This document shows positions 1 through 7,128 of a DNA stretch of 64,000 nucleotides, piece after piece. The notes below the pieces were generated by a model. It saw only the letters and a list, made by a program, of their open reading frames with translations, searched no databases and was not told the origin of the DNA. A program made the translations under genes and the position numbers. Source of the DNA: Alphaproteobacteria bacterium (GTDB lineage: Bacteria > Pseudomonadota > Alphaproteobacteria > CAAGCB01 > CAG-977); assembly GCA_900768465.1 (NCBI GenBank), contig CAAGCY010000014.1:19621-83620 (forward strand), in the 5' to 3' direction. Position 1 is the first letter of the stretch. Every line of letters begins with the position of its first letter.

Positions 1-447
1 GGCGATTTGATTATCGCGTGCGGCGCGGTGCGCGACGACGGCGCATCCCAAGCCTATGTCGATTTGCGCTTTCCCGCCGTTCCCGACACAACTTTGCTGA
101 ACGCGTGCGTTAAAACCGCCGCGGAAAACGGCTTTGCGCACCATATCGGCATCGTCCACAGCCACGAAAGCTTTTACATCGACGACAACGCGGAACAACA
201 GGCGTTCTGGTCGAAAAAAGGCGTACTGGGCGCGGACATGGAAACGGCGGCTTTGTTCACCGTCGGACGTCTGCGCGGCGTCAAAACGGCGTCGATTTTA
301 AACAACGTCGTCGAATACGGCGGCAACACGGCGGATTCCATTGGCGGTTACGTTGACGGAGAATCGCTGACTCAACAAGGCGAAAGGAACGAGATTCTAA
401 CCGCCTTGAATGCGTTTGAACGGCTCAACGCCACAGAAAATTCATAA
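1..447 (+). CDS. Nucleoside phosphorylase (uridine phosphorylase-like), 5' truncated by window
   Basis: The frame is open from base 1, so the N-terminus lies outside the window. The visible 148 residues look like the C-terminal half of a PNP/UDP family 1 phosphorylase, which cleaves nucleosides with phosphate to give ribose-1-phosphate and base. The signature is the block GADMETAALFTVG, with the Met-Glu pair that contacts ribose in this family. Uridine phosphorylase is favoured over purine phosphorylase, but specificity cannot be settled from half a protein. Its 3' end overlaps the convergent esterase gene by 23 bases. Confidence 0.75.
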   Translation, partial: GDLIIACGAVRDDGASQAYVDLRFPAVPDTTLLNACVKTAAENGFAHHIGIVHSHESFYIDDNAEQQAFWSKKGVLGADMETAALFTVGRLRGVKTASILNNVVEYGGNTADSIGGYVDGESLTQQGERNEILTALNAFERLNATENS

Positions 448-1177
448 ACAAGGGGACTTGTTTTTCCCAATCGGCTTCGCAATGTCTGCCGCGCACCTGC
501 CGATACATATACGGTTGCGCGCCTTTGGCGTACAAACGGTCGTTCATTGATTTGTTGCACGCCGCCATAATCGCTTTGCCGCGCGCGCTACGGCTTTCCA
601 TCGTTCCCCAGCTCAAATAAACTTTGGTATCGGGATTTATCGGACAGTCGTCGATTGCCTGCCGCAATTCCTTGCCGCAAAAGCTGATGGCGGATGACAG
701 ACACGCCGCTTTGGAATAAGTGCCGTTATAGCGGATAACCGCGTACAAAGACATCAGCCCGCCCATACTGCTGCCGCCGATGCCCGTCGCTTCCCTGTGC
801 GCCCAAGTCCTGAAATTCGCATCAATGTAGGGCTTCAGTTCGTCAACCATCCAGCGCATGGTTTCGTCGCCCGTGCCGTCAATCGGACCGACGAACGAAT
901 CCCAATGATACGGACAAAATTCGATTAAGCGGTTGTTGCCGACGTGCGAACATTCCAAACCGACGATGATGATTTTCTTGCCCCAAGAATCCAGAAAATC
1001 CTTCATCCCCCAGCTTTTTCCGTAAGTCGCATCGGAATCGTAAAACAAATTGTGTCCGTCGAACATGTACATCACGGGATAGCGTTCGTCCGTTTTATCG
1101 TAATCGTCGGGCAAATAAATGTGAATCGTGCGGTCTTCGTTCGCGGGTGAAAAATAAAGCGGCTGTTTGATAATCAT
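425..1177 (-). CDS. Alpha/beta-hydrolase esterase (putative esterase family)
   Basis: A 250-residue protein with the fold signature of the enterochelin-esterase/esterase D-like family. The nucleophile elbow is GSSMG at about residues 135-139 (Ser137) and a C-terminal His at about 232 (GRHCEADW) can complete the triad. No signal peptide is seen, so it is probably cytoplasmic. The start is placed at the ATG at 1177 because AGGAG lies at 1186-1190. The open frame runs on to 1267, but that extension crosses the prophage end at 1233 and uses phage terminal sequence. The prophage sits 55 bases upstream of this start, leaving the ribosome site intact but cutting off any upstream promoter. Substrate unknown. 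Confidence 0.8.
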   Translation of the reverse strand: MIIKQPLYFSPANEDRTIHIYLPDDYDKTDERYPVMYMFDGHNLFYDSDATYGKSWGMKDFLDSWGKKIIIVGLECSHVGNNRLIEFCPYHWDSFVGPIDGTGDETMRWMVDELKPYIDANFRTWAHREATGIGGSSMGGLMSLYAVIRYNGTYSKAACLSSAISFCGKELRQAIDDCPINPDTKVYLSWGTMESRSARGKAIMAACNKSMNDRLYAKGAQPYMYRQVRGRHCEADWEKQVPLFMNFLWR

Positions 1178-1227
1178 GGGCAAAACTCCTGATTCCATAA
1201 ATAACGCCGCACCGCCGAATTTCAAGT

Positions 1228-1232
1228 CCAAA
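1228..1232. repeat. Target-site duplication, left copy (CCAAA)
   Basis: CCAAA directly abuts the TGT terminus of the prophage and is repeated exactly after its other terminus at 37764-37768. Five-base duplications are the hallmark of Mu-type transposition. Confidence 0.92.
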
Positions 1233-1240
1233 TGTTGCGC

Positions 1241-1337
1241 GACATTTATTTTTAGACTTTTTGACAATCATTTTTAGACCAGCGGATTGCCGATTTTAAA
1301 GGGTTCTTAAACCCGGATTTGACACTTATTTTTAGAC
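1241..1337. promoter_or_regulatory. Three transposase-binding sites, variable (Mu right-type) end
   Basis: Three 17-bp copies of GACANNNATTTTTAGAC lie at 1241-1257, 1263-1279 and 1321-1337. They are the reverse complement of the copies at the other prophage end. Measured from terminus 1233 they start at bases 9, 31 and 89. Mu R1, R2 and R3 lie at about 6, 28 and 79, so the spacing is nearly the same. They should be the binding sites of the transposase encoded at 33762-35831. Confidence 0.88.
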
Positions 1338-1360
1338 TCGGATTGAACAGTTTTTTCGAT

Positions 1361-1394
1361 GAAAAAGGGGCGGAGTTTCAACCGCCCTTTTTTG
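1361..1394 (-). terminator. Rho-independent terminator at the end of the prophage
   Basis: GGGCGG and CCGCCC (1368-1373, 1382-1387) form a stem with an 8-base loop, with A runs on one side and T runs on the other, so it can act in both directions. In the minus direction it ends the com-dam-accessory transcript before the phage terminus; in the plus direction it can block read-through from the host. Confidence 0.75.
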
Positions 1395-1441
1395 CATCGT
1401 ATAGCGCACAGACTATGATATGAGGCTTAATGCCCAAAATG

Positions 1442-2269
1442 CTATCCTGCAGTATTTTGTCGCATGGCATCAAATCTCTGCAAAAGCAATCTGGTTGTGA
1501 TTAGGACTATTTGTATACGGAAACAGCAATCATTTTCGTCTGACAAGCCCGGATGACTTCCCTCTGGATGTAGCCTTGACATAAGAGCTTGAATAAATTG
1601 AGGTTGTTGCGATGAAGCATGCCATTCGTTTAAATAATCCAGCAAAAAAGGCGGCTCCATTTGTCCCAAAAAATCCCTTTTTTCTTTGGCACTTCTTTCA
1701 AGAGCGCAACCAAAAGAAACGGCTATGTCATTTAGAACACTCTCAAAGAAAGCTCTTAGTTGGCTATTTGACGCCGCCCAGTTTCCATTGTCATAATTTT
1801 CAAGTGCTTGTTTTAAATGACCTAATGCTGTTTGCATTTCAAATTTTTCAAGCAATAAAGATACTTCATCTTTTATATCACTATATGCGTTGCAAACGGT
1901 TGAGTCGGGAAAAAATCGTACAATCGAAAAGGCATCATCTTGTTCATTTTTAATTACTGAGAAGCCATCATAACATAGCCTACGCTTAAATTTTGAGATA
2001 AGCTTTTCATCAGTTCTATCAGAAATAGCATGAACTGCATCTATGACAATATCGTGCTTCATTGCTTCAAGAGTTTCATCTTTTTGTTCAAAGACATTAG
2101 CGACAGGAAACAATCGTTGGAGAATCGCATTACCAACATCTTTTTTTGAATACGCGTTCTCTGTGTTCAACCCCAATTCAATAGCGTATCTTGTAAGGAC
2201 TGATTTCGAACAGCTGTTTTCAATAATATCAAGAGCTGTTGAAACGCTTTTTTCACTAAAAGTTTCCAT
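1442..2269 (-). CDS. AT-rich accessory protein, possible HEPN/abortive-infection type
   Basis: A 275-residue protein I do not recognise with certainty. The ATG at 2269 is chosen because GGAGGAG precedes it; a TTG 15 bases upstream is open too. The C-terminal third is helical. A segment near residue 170 (NYDNGNWAASNSQLR), followed later by R-x6-H at about 232-239 (RLHPEGSH), resembles the layout of HEPN ribonuclease or Abi C-terminal domains. This is a motif-level guess. The gene is visibly richer in A and T than the phage body and lies just inside the variable end, downstream of com-dam, where Mu relatives carry cargo. A role in phage exclusion is inference. Confidence 0.55.
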   Translation of the reverse strand: METFSEKSVSTALDIIENSCSKSVLTRYAIELGLNTENAYSKKDVGNAILQRLFPVANVFEQKDETLEAMKHDIVIDAVHAISDRTDEKLISKFKRRLCYDGFSVIKNEQDDAFSIVRFFPDSTVCNAYSDIKDEVSLLLEKFEMQTALGHLKQALENYDNGNWAASNSQLRAFFESVLNDIAVSFGCALERSAKEKRDFLGQMEPPFLLDYLNEWHASSQQPQFIQALMSRLHPEGSHPGLSDENDCCFRIQIVLITTRLLLQRFDAMRQNTAG

Positions 2270-2338
2270 ATCAATCTCCTCCAAGAAAGCACGTGAAAAT
2301 AATATAATTTCCGTGCTTTCCTGTAAATTATTTTGTTG

Positions 2339-3151
2339 TCAGTTAGAGATAATCAGCTCCTTGGTATGTTTGGTTCCGTTGTTATTGATGCTGTAAGTCA
2401 CGGGGACGGATTCGAGGGTGAAGTCTTTGAACAGGTCGCGGATTGGTTGGACGTCGTTTAACGACAAGATAAACCGTCCTTTAATGCCTGTTAAACAATC
2501 GCGCAACCGCTCGAAGTCGGCGCGGGTGAACACGCCTTTGCCGTAGTCGGTTTCGTTGCCCCAATACGGCGGGTCGATGTAGAACAGCGTGCCTTTGCTG
2601 TCGTAGTGTTTGATGAACGTTTCAAAGTCTTGCCGTTCAATGGTCACGCTCGCCAGCCGTCCGCCGACAGCGCGGACGCGGTCTTCCATTTTCACGAAGT
2701 CAAACCGCGCCGGACGGTCGATGGATACGCCGAACGACTGCCCCGTCACTTTGCCGCCGAAGGCTTGGCTTTGCAGGTAAAGGAACCGCGCGGCGCGTTC
2801 GATGTCCGTCAGCGTTTCCGGCGGCGTTTTCAGCAGGCGTTCAAACTCTTGGCGACCGGCAAACAGAAACTCCGTTTCTTTATATAGAGTGTCGGGATAG
2901 CGGCGGACAATCCGATACAGATTGACCAGTTCGCCGTTAATGTCGTTGATAACTTCGGCTTTCGGGATTTGTTTGCGCCGCAGAAAGATACCGCCCATGC
3001 CGACAAACGGTTCGGCGTAAATGGTGTGCGGGATTTGTTCGATTTTGTCGATGATCCGCTTTGACAAGCGGAACTTGCCCCCCAGATAGGGGGCAAGCGG
3101 TGCTACCCGTGCGGGGGACGCTACACGCGCGGTATCAGTTTGTTTTTTCAT
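2339..3151 (-). CDS. DNA adenine methyltransferase, D12 class (Dam-like)
   Basis: A 270-residue N6-adenine methyltransferase. The AdoMet-binding motif is at about residues 19-27 (LAPYLGGKF) and the catalytic DPPY (DPPYWG) near residue 195. It follows and overlaps com by 17 bases, so it takes the place of Mu mom, which modifies phage DNA late in infection against host restriction. Com followed by a Dam-type gene is also known from other Mu relatives. Its Shine-Dalgarno lies in a hairpin inside com, which suggests Com-dependent translation. The recognition sequence cannot be read from the protein. Confidence 0.92.
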   Translation of the reverse strand: MKKQTDTARVASPARVAPLAPYLGGKFRLSKRIIDKIEQIPHTIYAEPFVGMGGIFLRRKQIPKAEVINDINGELVNLYRIVRRYPDTLYKETEFLFAGRQEFERLLKTPPETLTDIERAARFLYLQSQAFGGKVTGQSFGVSIDRPARFDFVKMEDRVRAVGGRLASVTIERQDFETFIKHYDSKGTLFYIDPPYWGNETDYGKGVFTRADFERLRDCLTGIKGRFILSLNDVQPIRDLFKDFTLESVPVTYSINNNGTKHTKELIISN

Positions 3152-3314
3152 AAAGCTTCTCCTTTGATAAAGGAGGCTCTGGGCTTTCGTTGTTGTTGCG
3201 GTTCAAGACCGTGATGGTGTTCATCGCGCCGCATCGGGGACACTTGATTTCGACCGAAGCGGAGTTCGCTTTGAACAGTAATTTATTGCATTTCGGGCAA
3301 CGTATTGACTCCAT
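3135..3314 (-). CDS. com: Com-like zinc-finger translational activator
   Basis: A 59-residue protein of the Mu Com family. It starts with IRCPKCNKLLFKA and has a second CPRC pair, giving the four-cysteine zinc site CxxC-x16-CxxC. Mu Com binds the com-mom mRNA and activates translation of the modification gene. The open frame extends upstream to 3491, but the ATG at 3314 gives the exact family length. The 106 bases between com and the Rz1-like gene hold no convincing gene. The last 17 bases overlap the start of the methylase gene. Confidence 0.92.
   Translation of the reverse strand: MESIRCPKCNKLLFKANSASVEIKCPRCGAMNTITVLNRNNNESPEPPLSKEKLYEKTN
3152..3180 (-). promoter_or_regulatory. Hairpin that hides the methylase ribosome-binding site
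   Basis: In the mRNA, CUCCUUU (3175-3169) pairs perfectly with AAAGGAG (3165-3159) across a 3-base loop. After a 2-base bulge, five more pairs (3180-3176 with 3156-3152) reach the base before the AUG at 3151. The paired AAGGAG is the methylase Shine-Dalgarno at ideal spacing (7 bases). In Mu, Com opens a comparable inhibitory structure at the mom start. The same control is inferred here. Confidence 0.8.
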
Positions 3315-3420
3315 TGTTGTTATTCCGTATATTCGCCCCGCTCGTCGATGAGTGCGGAGCAGTTGATCTGTGCGAGGTGCTTTCTCGCGGCTTCGGACGT
3401 GTCCGCGTCCGAGCCTCCGC

Positions 3421-3630
3421 TTATTTACATTGCAGAAAGACGACATTGTTTCTATCAACTTGCCTGATAGTTTCGGCAGTGTCGTTCTCATAATCCAAAT
3501 AAACGGGTTCGTACACGTCGCAAAAGCTACCGCTTATAGACGGCGTGCAACTTGTCAACAGCATCAGGATCGCGTAGAGTTTCCCGCGCTTTGCGAGCAG
3601 TTGACAGACTTTCGGTTTTAGATTGTTCAT
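3421..3630 (-). CDS. Rz1-like outer-membrane lipoprotein (o-spanin)
   Basis: A 69-residue protein with a lipobox, LLTSC, near residue 28, followed by a short periplasmic chain ending ETIRQVDRNNVVFLQCK, typical of Rz1-type spanins. It overlaps the Rz-like gene 3527-3718 in another frame, the classic nested spanin arrangement. Its role is to disrupt the outer membrane in the last step of lysis, together with the inner-membrane partner. Confidence 0.8.
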   Translation of the reverse strand: MNNLKPKVCQLLAKRGKLYAILMLLTSCTPSISGSFCDVYEPVYLDYENDTAETIRQVDRNNVVFLQCK

Positions 3631-3718
3631 GTTTCAATCTTTCGCGTAATTGACCGATTTTATAGGTCAGCAAGGCAATAACTGCCCCGCTGACCGTTAA
3701 AATGACATATAGCGTCAT
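3527..3718 (-). CDS. Rz-like inner-membrane spanin
   Basis: A 63-residue protein with one N-terminal membrane segment (about residues 3-20) and a charged helical tail (KIGQLRERLKHEQSK). This is the form of a short i-spanin. Its start overlaps the stop of the holin-like gene and its 3' half overlaps the Rz1-like lipoprotein gene. It should bridge the periplasm to that lipoprotein during lysis. Confidence 0.75.
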   Translation of the reverse strand: MTLYVILTVSGAVIALLTYKIGQLRERLKHEQSKTESLSTARKARETLRDPDAVDKLHAVYKR

Positions 3719-3921
3719 GTCGATTTCGCCCTGTATTTTGTATACAGGTTGCGCCCGATGATGATCAGCCCCGACACGCCCGTAATCGCGGACGTGGCGT
3801 AACCGACAATCTCGGCTTGTTCCGTCGCGGTCACGTCAACGCCGACGGCTCCCGCAATCGAAGCCAGCACGCACACGATCGCCGTGATCAATGTCGGGCT
3901 GAGAACGGTTTTCTTTTCCAT
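3715..3921 (-). CDS. Holin-like small membrane protein
   Basis: A 68-residue protein with two hydrophobic stretches (about residues 9-27 and 43-60) and a basic C-terminus (YTKYRAKST). It lies between the endolysin and spanin genes, so a holin role is likely from context. The start at 3921 is preferred over 3939 because the shorter form matches the usual small holin size. The family is not recognised. Confidence 0.65.
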   Translation of the reverse strand: MEKKTVLSPTLITAIVCVLASIAGAVGVDVTATEQAEIVGYATSAITGVSGLIIIGRNLYTKYRAKST

Positions 3922-3925
3922 GATT

Positions 3926-4315
3926 TTACTCCTCAACAAGTTCGCAATGCGGACGATCCCAAGGTATGGCGTTCGCCACCTTTATCCCCAGTTCGTCGGC
4001 GCATCGCCGTTCCAACGCGGCGAGTTCGTCCCACAAAGGGGACTTGTCGTCCCATTCCCCCGCCGCGTTTAAGGGAACGGGATACGGCACGCGGTCATAA
4101 GCCCGCGCCGGATTCGCGTTGTGTTTGGAATACGGATACTTGACCTTCGACCGTCCCGCCGCGAAAGCCGCGTTCTGCTCGGCTTCTCCGCGATGTCCGC
4201 AAATAATCGCAAAGTCCATGACCTGCTTTTCCAGCATCAGCACAGCCAAAGCCCGCAGGCGCGGGTCAAGTTCGTTCAAGCACTTCAAGCTGTTTTTTGA
4301 AAAGGCGTAGCTCAC
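3926..4315 (-). CDS. Endolysin, L-alanyl-D-glutamate peptidase (M15/VanY type)
   Basis: A 129-residue peptidoglycan peptidase of the phage T5 endolysin/CwlK type. Zinc-ligand motifs are visible: YSKHNANPARAYD (His and Asp) and the C-terminal WDRPHCEL, where the family has W-x-x-PHxEL. A GTG start at 4315 is chosen because GGAG stands at good spacing and the product then begins MSYAFSKNSL like relatives; an ATG at 4330 lacks space for a ribosome site. In Mu the lysis genes precede the head genes; here they follow the fibres. Confidence 0.88.
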   Translation of the reverse strand: MSYAFSKNSLKCLNELDPRLRALAVLMLEKQVMDFAIICGHRGEAEQNAAFAAGRSKVKYPYSKHNANPARAYDRVPYPVPLNAAGEWDDKSPLWDELAALERRCADELGIKVANAIPWDRPHCELVEE

Positions 4316-4764
4316 GGCGTTTCGCTCCATTCCTCAAAGAACAAGATGCTTGCCGTCCACCAGTTTTCCGCCGTCGTGAAGTCGCGCAGATATTGGGTGT
4401 AGCGCAACAAAGCCTTGAACGTTTCCGCGTCGTCGGTCGTATCAAAGCCCGCTTCGGTCTGGTTGCGATAGCGGTCGATTCTGTCCTGCGACGCCCGCAT
4501 CATCGCGTCCCGTTCGGCACGCTTTCGGGCTTGCAGTTCCGCGACCGTCGGTTCGGGAACGGGCGCGGGTTCAACGACGACGGGCGCGGGTTTTTCGCCG
4601 ATGACAAAGTACCGCATCAGCCTGCCGTTCACCGTTTTGCGCGCCGCGATGTCCTCCGCGAACGCCGCGCCGTGTTCCGCCGCCCATCTGCGCGCGGCTT
4701 CAAAGTTCAAGTCCCGCGTGCAGTCCTCGTATTCGATTGTTTGGTTAAAGTTATATTCAGTCAT
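4312..4764 (-). CDS. Tail-fibre assembly-like protein
   Basis: A 150-residue protein directly downstream of two adhesin genes. The C-terminal half has the segment TFKALLRYTQYLRDFTT, reminiscent of tail-fibre assembly chaperones. The middle is Pro/Val/Glu rich (residues 60-75). The start at 4764 follows the stop of the adhesin gene by five bases. A longer open frame up to 5316 is only a shadow of the glycine-rich gene. Function by context only. Confidence 0.6.
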   Translation of the reverse strand: MTEYNFNQTIEYEDCTRDLNFEAARRWAAEHGAAFAEDIAARKTVNGRLMRYFVIGEKPAPVVVEPAPVPEPTVAELQARKRAERDAMMRASQDRIDRYRNQTEAGFDTTDDAETFKALLRYTQYLRDFTTAENWWTASILFFEEWSETP

Positions 4765-4769
4765 GTTTT

Positions 4770-5487
4770 TTACTCCTCTGCCATGGAAATCGTGATGTAG
4801 CCGTCGCCGGTGTTGAATCCCTGCGTGTGTTTGACGTTCGTGCATAGTTCCGGATCGGTGTAGGACGACCCGCCGCCTCCGCCGGCCGCACACGTTCCGA
4901 CCTTGTTGATCAAGCCGGCTTGTCCCGCGCCCCCGCCGTACCAGCCGGCACCGCCGTGACCGCCCAATGCGGCACCGCCGAATCCGAAAGTGCCGTTGAC
5001 GCTTCCGCCCGACGTTTGATTGCCGCCCGTGCCGCCTGCAAAATAAGCGGAAGCGGCACTCGCGCCGACCAGATCGCCGCCGTCGGCTCCCGCGGAAACT
5101 GCCACGCCCGAGGTGCCGTTGCCGCCGGCCCCCGCGACAATCAGACGACTGTTCAAATCCTCCGGATCCGTGCGAACATCCGACGCGTTGTAAGCGGCGC
5201 CCACTTTGCCGACGACCAGATGCAGCACTTGCCCCGGCGTCACGCTCAGAACACATCGGACGCGCCCGCCTTTTCCTGCTGCGCTGGCGGACGGCTTGCC
5301 CGATGCCGCGACGCAATCAACGGCAATTTTGCGTATCCCCGCCGGAACGACCCACGTCCCGTTTTCCGTAAAGGTCACGGGGTCAAACTTGCGCGTGTAC
5401 ACCAGCGTCGCCCCCTTGTAGATCTGCAATACCCCCCCCCCGACGGTTGATTGTATCTATAAGCATATTTCCCTTATAAAGTGTCAT
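4770..5487 (-). CDS. Glycine-rich tail adhesin, phase-variable, OFF as sequenced (frameshift in poly-G)
   Basis: The 3' 219 codons encode a glycine-rich receptor-binding-type protein that shares the stretch YKG(A/S)TLVYTRK with the next adhesin. In frame with nothing upstream, it has only a TTG at 5429 without ribosome site. An ATG at 5487, 8 bases after the previous gene, starts MTLYKGNMLIDTINR and then enters a tract of ten G. With ten G the product ends after 34 codons at 5383; with nine or twelve it reads on into the adhesin and matches the length of the neighbour's N-terminus. This is the layout of a slipped-strand contingency gene. Confidence 0.78.
5432..5441 (-). repeat. Homopolymer tract, ten G on the coding strand
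   Basis: Ten consecutive C on the plus strand, thus ten G in the adhesin transcript. It sits between codons 15 and 20 of the adhesin frame and decides whether that frame stays open. A sequencing or assembly miscount of one base would also change the state, so read-level evidence matters. Confidence 0.9.
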
Positions 5488-5494
5488 TCTCGTT

Positions 5495-6226
5495 TCACTC
5501 CACTGCTTTCAAATACGTGTATTCGATATAAACACACCCGACGACGCCCGCATGGATCGTTCCGTCATAGGCTTCCTGCCAGCCGCCTGCGCCGTACCCC
5601 GTTGTTTTATCGTCCCAAGCACTGGGTGTCGGAGCGAACACGTTGTTTGCATTGTATGGAGCGGCATAACCGCTTTTGTTCAAATTGTTTCCGCCGGTCG
5701 CCGTTCCTGCGGCGGCGGCGTGTCCATTGTTATACCAGCCGCCCATTCCGCCTTTTCCGCCCGTCGCGCTCATGGCGATTCCATCTCCTGTAATAGTTGA
5801 TGTTCCGCCGTCCCCGCCGTTTCTGCCGCCGCTGGAATTGGGACCGCCGGATACCGCTCCTCCGCCCGCTGTTCCGCTTGCTCCAATAGTGCATGTCAAT
5901 GCTTTTCCGCGCAGGTTTTTGGCTACTTGTCCTGTAAAGACGCTTCGACATACAGCACCGCTCGCACCCGCGCGTCCTTGCCATTTATTCCCGTGATAAA
6001 AAGTAGATGTCGCGCCTCCGCCTCCGGCTCCAACAGCGACAACCGTTAAAGACAGCAGTTCGGCAGGCAAAGCGAACGAAAACGTCCCCGCCGTATTGAA
6101 CAGCTTGCTGGCACTCGTTTGAACTTTGCGGGTATAAACCAGCGTCGAACCCTTGTAAGCCCGCTTCACCCGCGCCGAACCCCGATAAACCGAACCTTGC
6201 TTTTGACTTCCTTTGTGTGCCGTCAT
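5495..6226 (-). CDS. Glycine-rich tail-tip adhesin
   Basis: A 243-residue protein. Residues 1-35 form a linker with YRGSARVKRAYKGSTLVYTRK. The rest is a beta-type domain with many Gly runs (VGAGGGG, GGKGGMGG), as in phage glycine-rich adhesins that fold into polyglycine-II sandwiches. It is likely the receptor-binding tip of the tail fibre. A second, diverged copy follows at 4770-5487. The two may give alternative host specificities. Confidence 0.72.
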   Translation of the reverse strand: MTAHKGSQKQGSVYRGSARVKRAYKGSTLVYTRKVQTSASKLFNTAGTFSFALPAELLSLTVVAVGAGGGGATSTFYHGNKWQGRAGASGAVCRSVFTGQVAKNLRGKALTCTIGASGTAGGGAVSGGPNSSGGRNGGDGGTSTITGDGIAMSATGGKGGMGGWYNNGHAAAAGTATGGNNLNKSGYAAPYNANNVFAPTPSAWDDKTTGYGAGGWQEAYDGTIHAGVVGCVYIEYTYLKAVE

Positions 6227-6238
6227 TGTCGCCGATCC

Positions 6239-6547
6239 TTATTCTGGAATGAAGTAGTACACGTCCGGGTCGGGCGACGCGGGCAATGCCGACACCACTT
6301 GAAACATCGCTTTCGGCGCAAGCGGCGTTACCGCGTCCCCGATGTTCTTCGCTATCGCCTGCGCCAGCTGACCGCCGTCCTCGCCCGACGGAACCAACCC
6401 CGCCGCAACTATCGCCGCTACTATCTCCCTCTGCGGCATCTCAATAGCGGCGGCAGGCGGAATAGAGCCGGGCTCGCCCGTTTCAAGGTTGAAGTCTTTA
6501 TATCCCGCGTTCGGATCTGTTTCGTTACAGGGTTTTTCGTATTTCAT
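6239..6547 (-). CDS. Short tail-fibre N-terminal-like protein
   Basis: A 102-residue protein with the segment GLVPSGEDGGQLAQAI, common in N-terminal (virion-attachment) parts of tail fibres of Mu-like and lambda-like phages. It ends where a normal fibre would continue into its shaft. It may be a shortened fibre that carries the separate adhesins. Start overlaps the stop of the upstream baseplate gene by 4 bases. Confidence 0.65.
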   Translation of the reverse strand: MKYEKPCNETDPNAGYKDFNLETGEPGSIPPAAAIEMPQREIVAAIVAAGLVPSGEDGGQLAQAIAKNIGDAVTPLAPKAMFQVVSALPASPDPDVYYFIPE

Positions 6548-7128
6548 GCGTCCTCCAAAATCTGATACAAAATGCGCGTGTGCGATTGTTTCATACGGTC
6601 AAGCGTGCACATCAAATCGTCGCCATAGACTGTTTTTTCTTCCGTTTGCCCTTGTTCGTTCACAAAAGTCGTCGTACGCGGATAAAAGGAAACCTTTAAG
6701 CACAAACGGCAGCGTTCCCCGTTGTTCAGCGCGTCTTTGCCCAATCGGGACTTGCCGCACACAAAGGGCTGAAACGATGTGACGTAACCGACGTAGCCCA
6801 AATCCTTTATGACCTGTTCGTATGCGGATTTTCCCTGTCCGCTTCCCATATTCATGCGGGATTGAACGGCTTTCCGGCGTTCTTCGGGCAACGTGTTGAC
6901 GCCGAAAGAACACACGTCGGGCAAACCGTAGTCCGTTTCCCATTCGTCCAAGCTGAGTTCCGTCGCCGTCGAAATGTCCGATTCGCGCAAAACCCGTTCG
7001 TAAAACAGGTGAACCTGATTGAAAGCATCGGCGACGACGGTGCTCAGACGGTACAGCACGCCGTCCGATTTTTGTTCCCACAGCCGCCCTTTCGGAAGCA
7101 GGGCGTAAAGCTGGTTTAAATAATTCAT
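6544..7128 (-). CDS. Mu gp48-like tail protein (DUF2313/YmfQ)
   Basis: A 194-residue baseplate-associated protein. The N-terminus YLNQLYALLPKGRLWEQ and the block LDEWETDYGLPD are typical of the gp48/YmfQ family. It follows the gp47-type baseplate gene with a 4-base overlap, as in Mu. Confidence 0.9.
   Translation of the reverse strand: MNYLNQLYALLPKGRLWEQKSDGVLYRLSTVVADAFNQVHLFYERVLRESDISTATELSLDEWETDYGLPDVCSFGVNTLPEERRKAVQSRMNMGSGQGKSAYEQVIKDLGYVGYVTSFQPFVCGKSRLGKDALNNGERCRLCLKVSFYPRTTTFVNEQGQTEEKTVYGDDLMCTLDRMKQSHTRILYQILEDA

Noticed and set aside
1178..1267. Longer esterase reading frame starting inside the prophage end
   Set aside because: A ribosome site AGGAG at 1186-1190 points to the ATG at 1177, and the extension is made of transposase-binding sequence.
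3315..3420. About 31 open codons ending GEYTE before com
   Set aside because: No ATG, GTG or TTG starts this frame after the stop at 3421, so it was not called as a gene.
4765..5316. Arg/Gly-rich N-terminal extension of the fibre-assembly gene
   Set aside because: It is an off-frame reading of the glycine-rich adhesin; the ATG at 4764 with the gene's own composition is the credible start.
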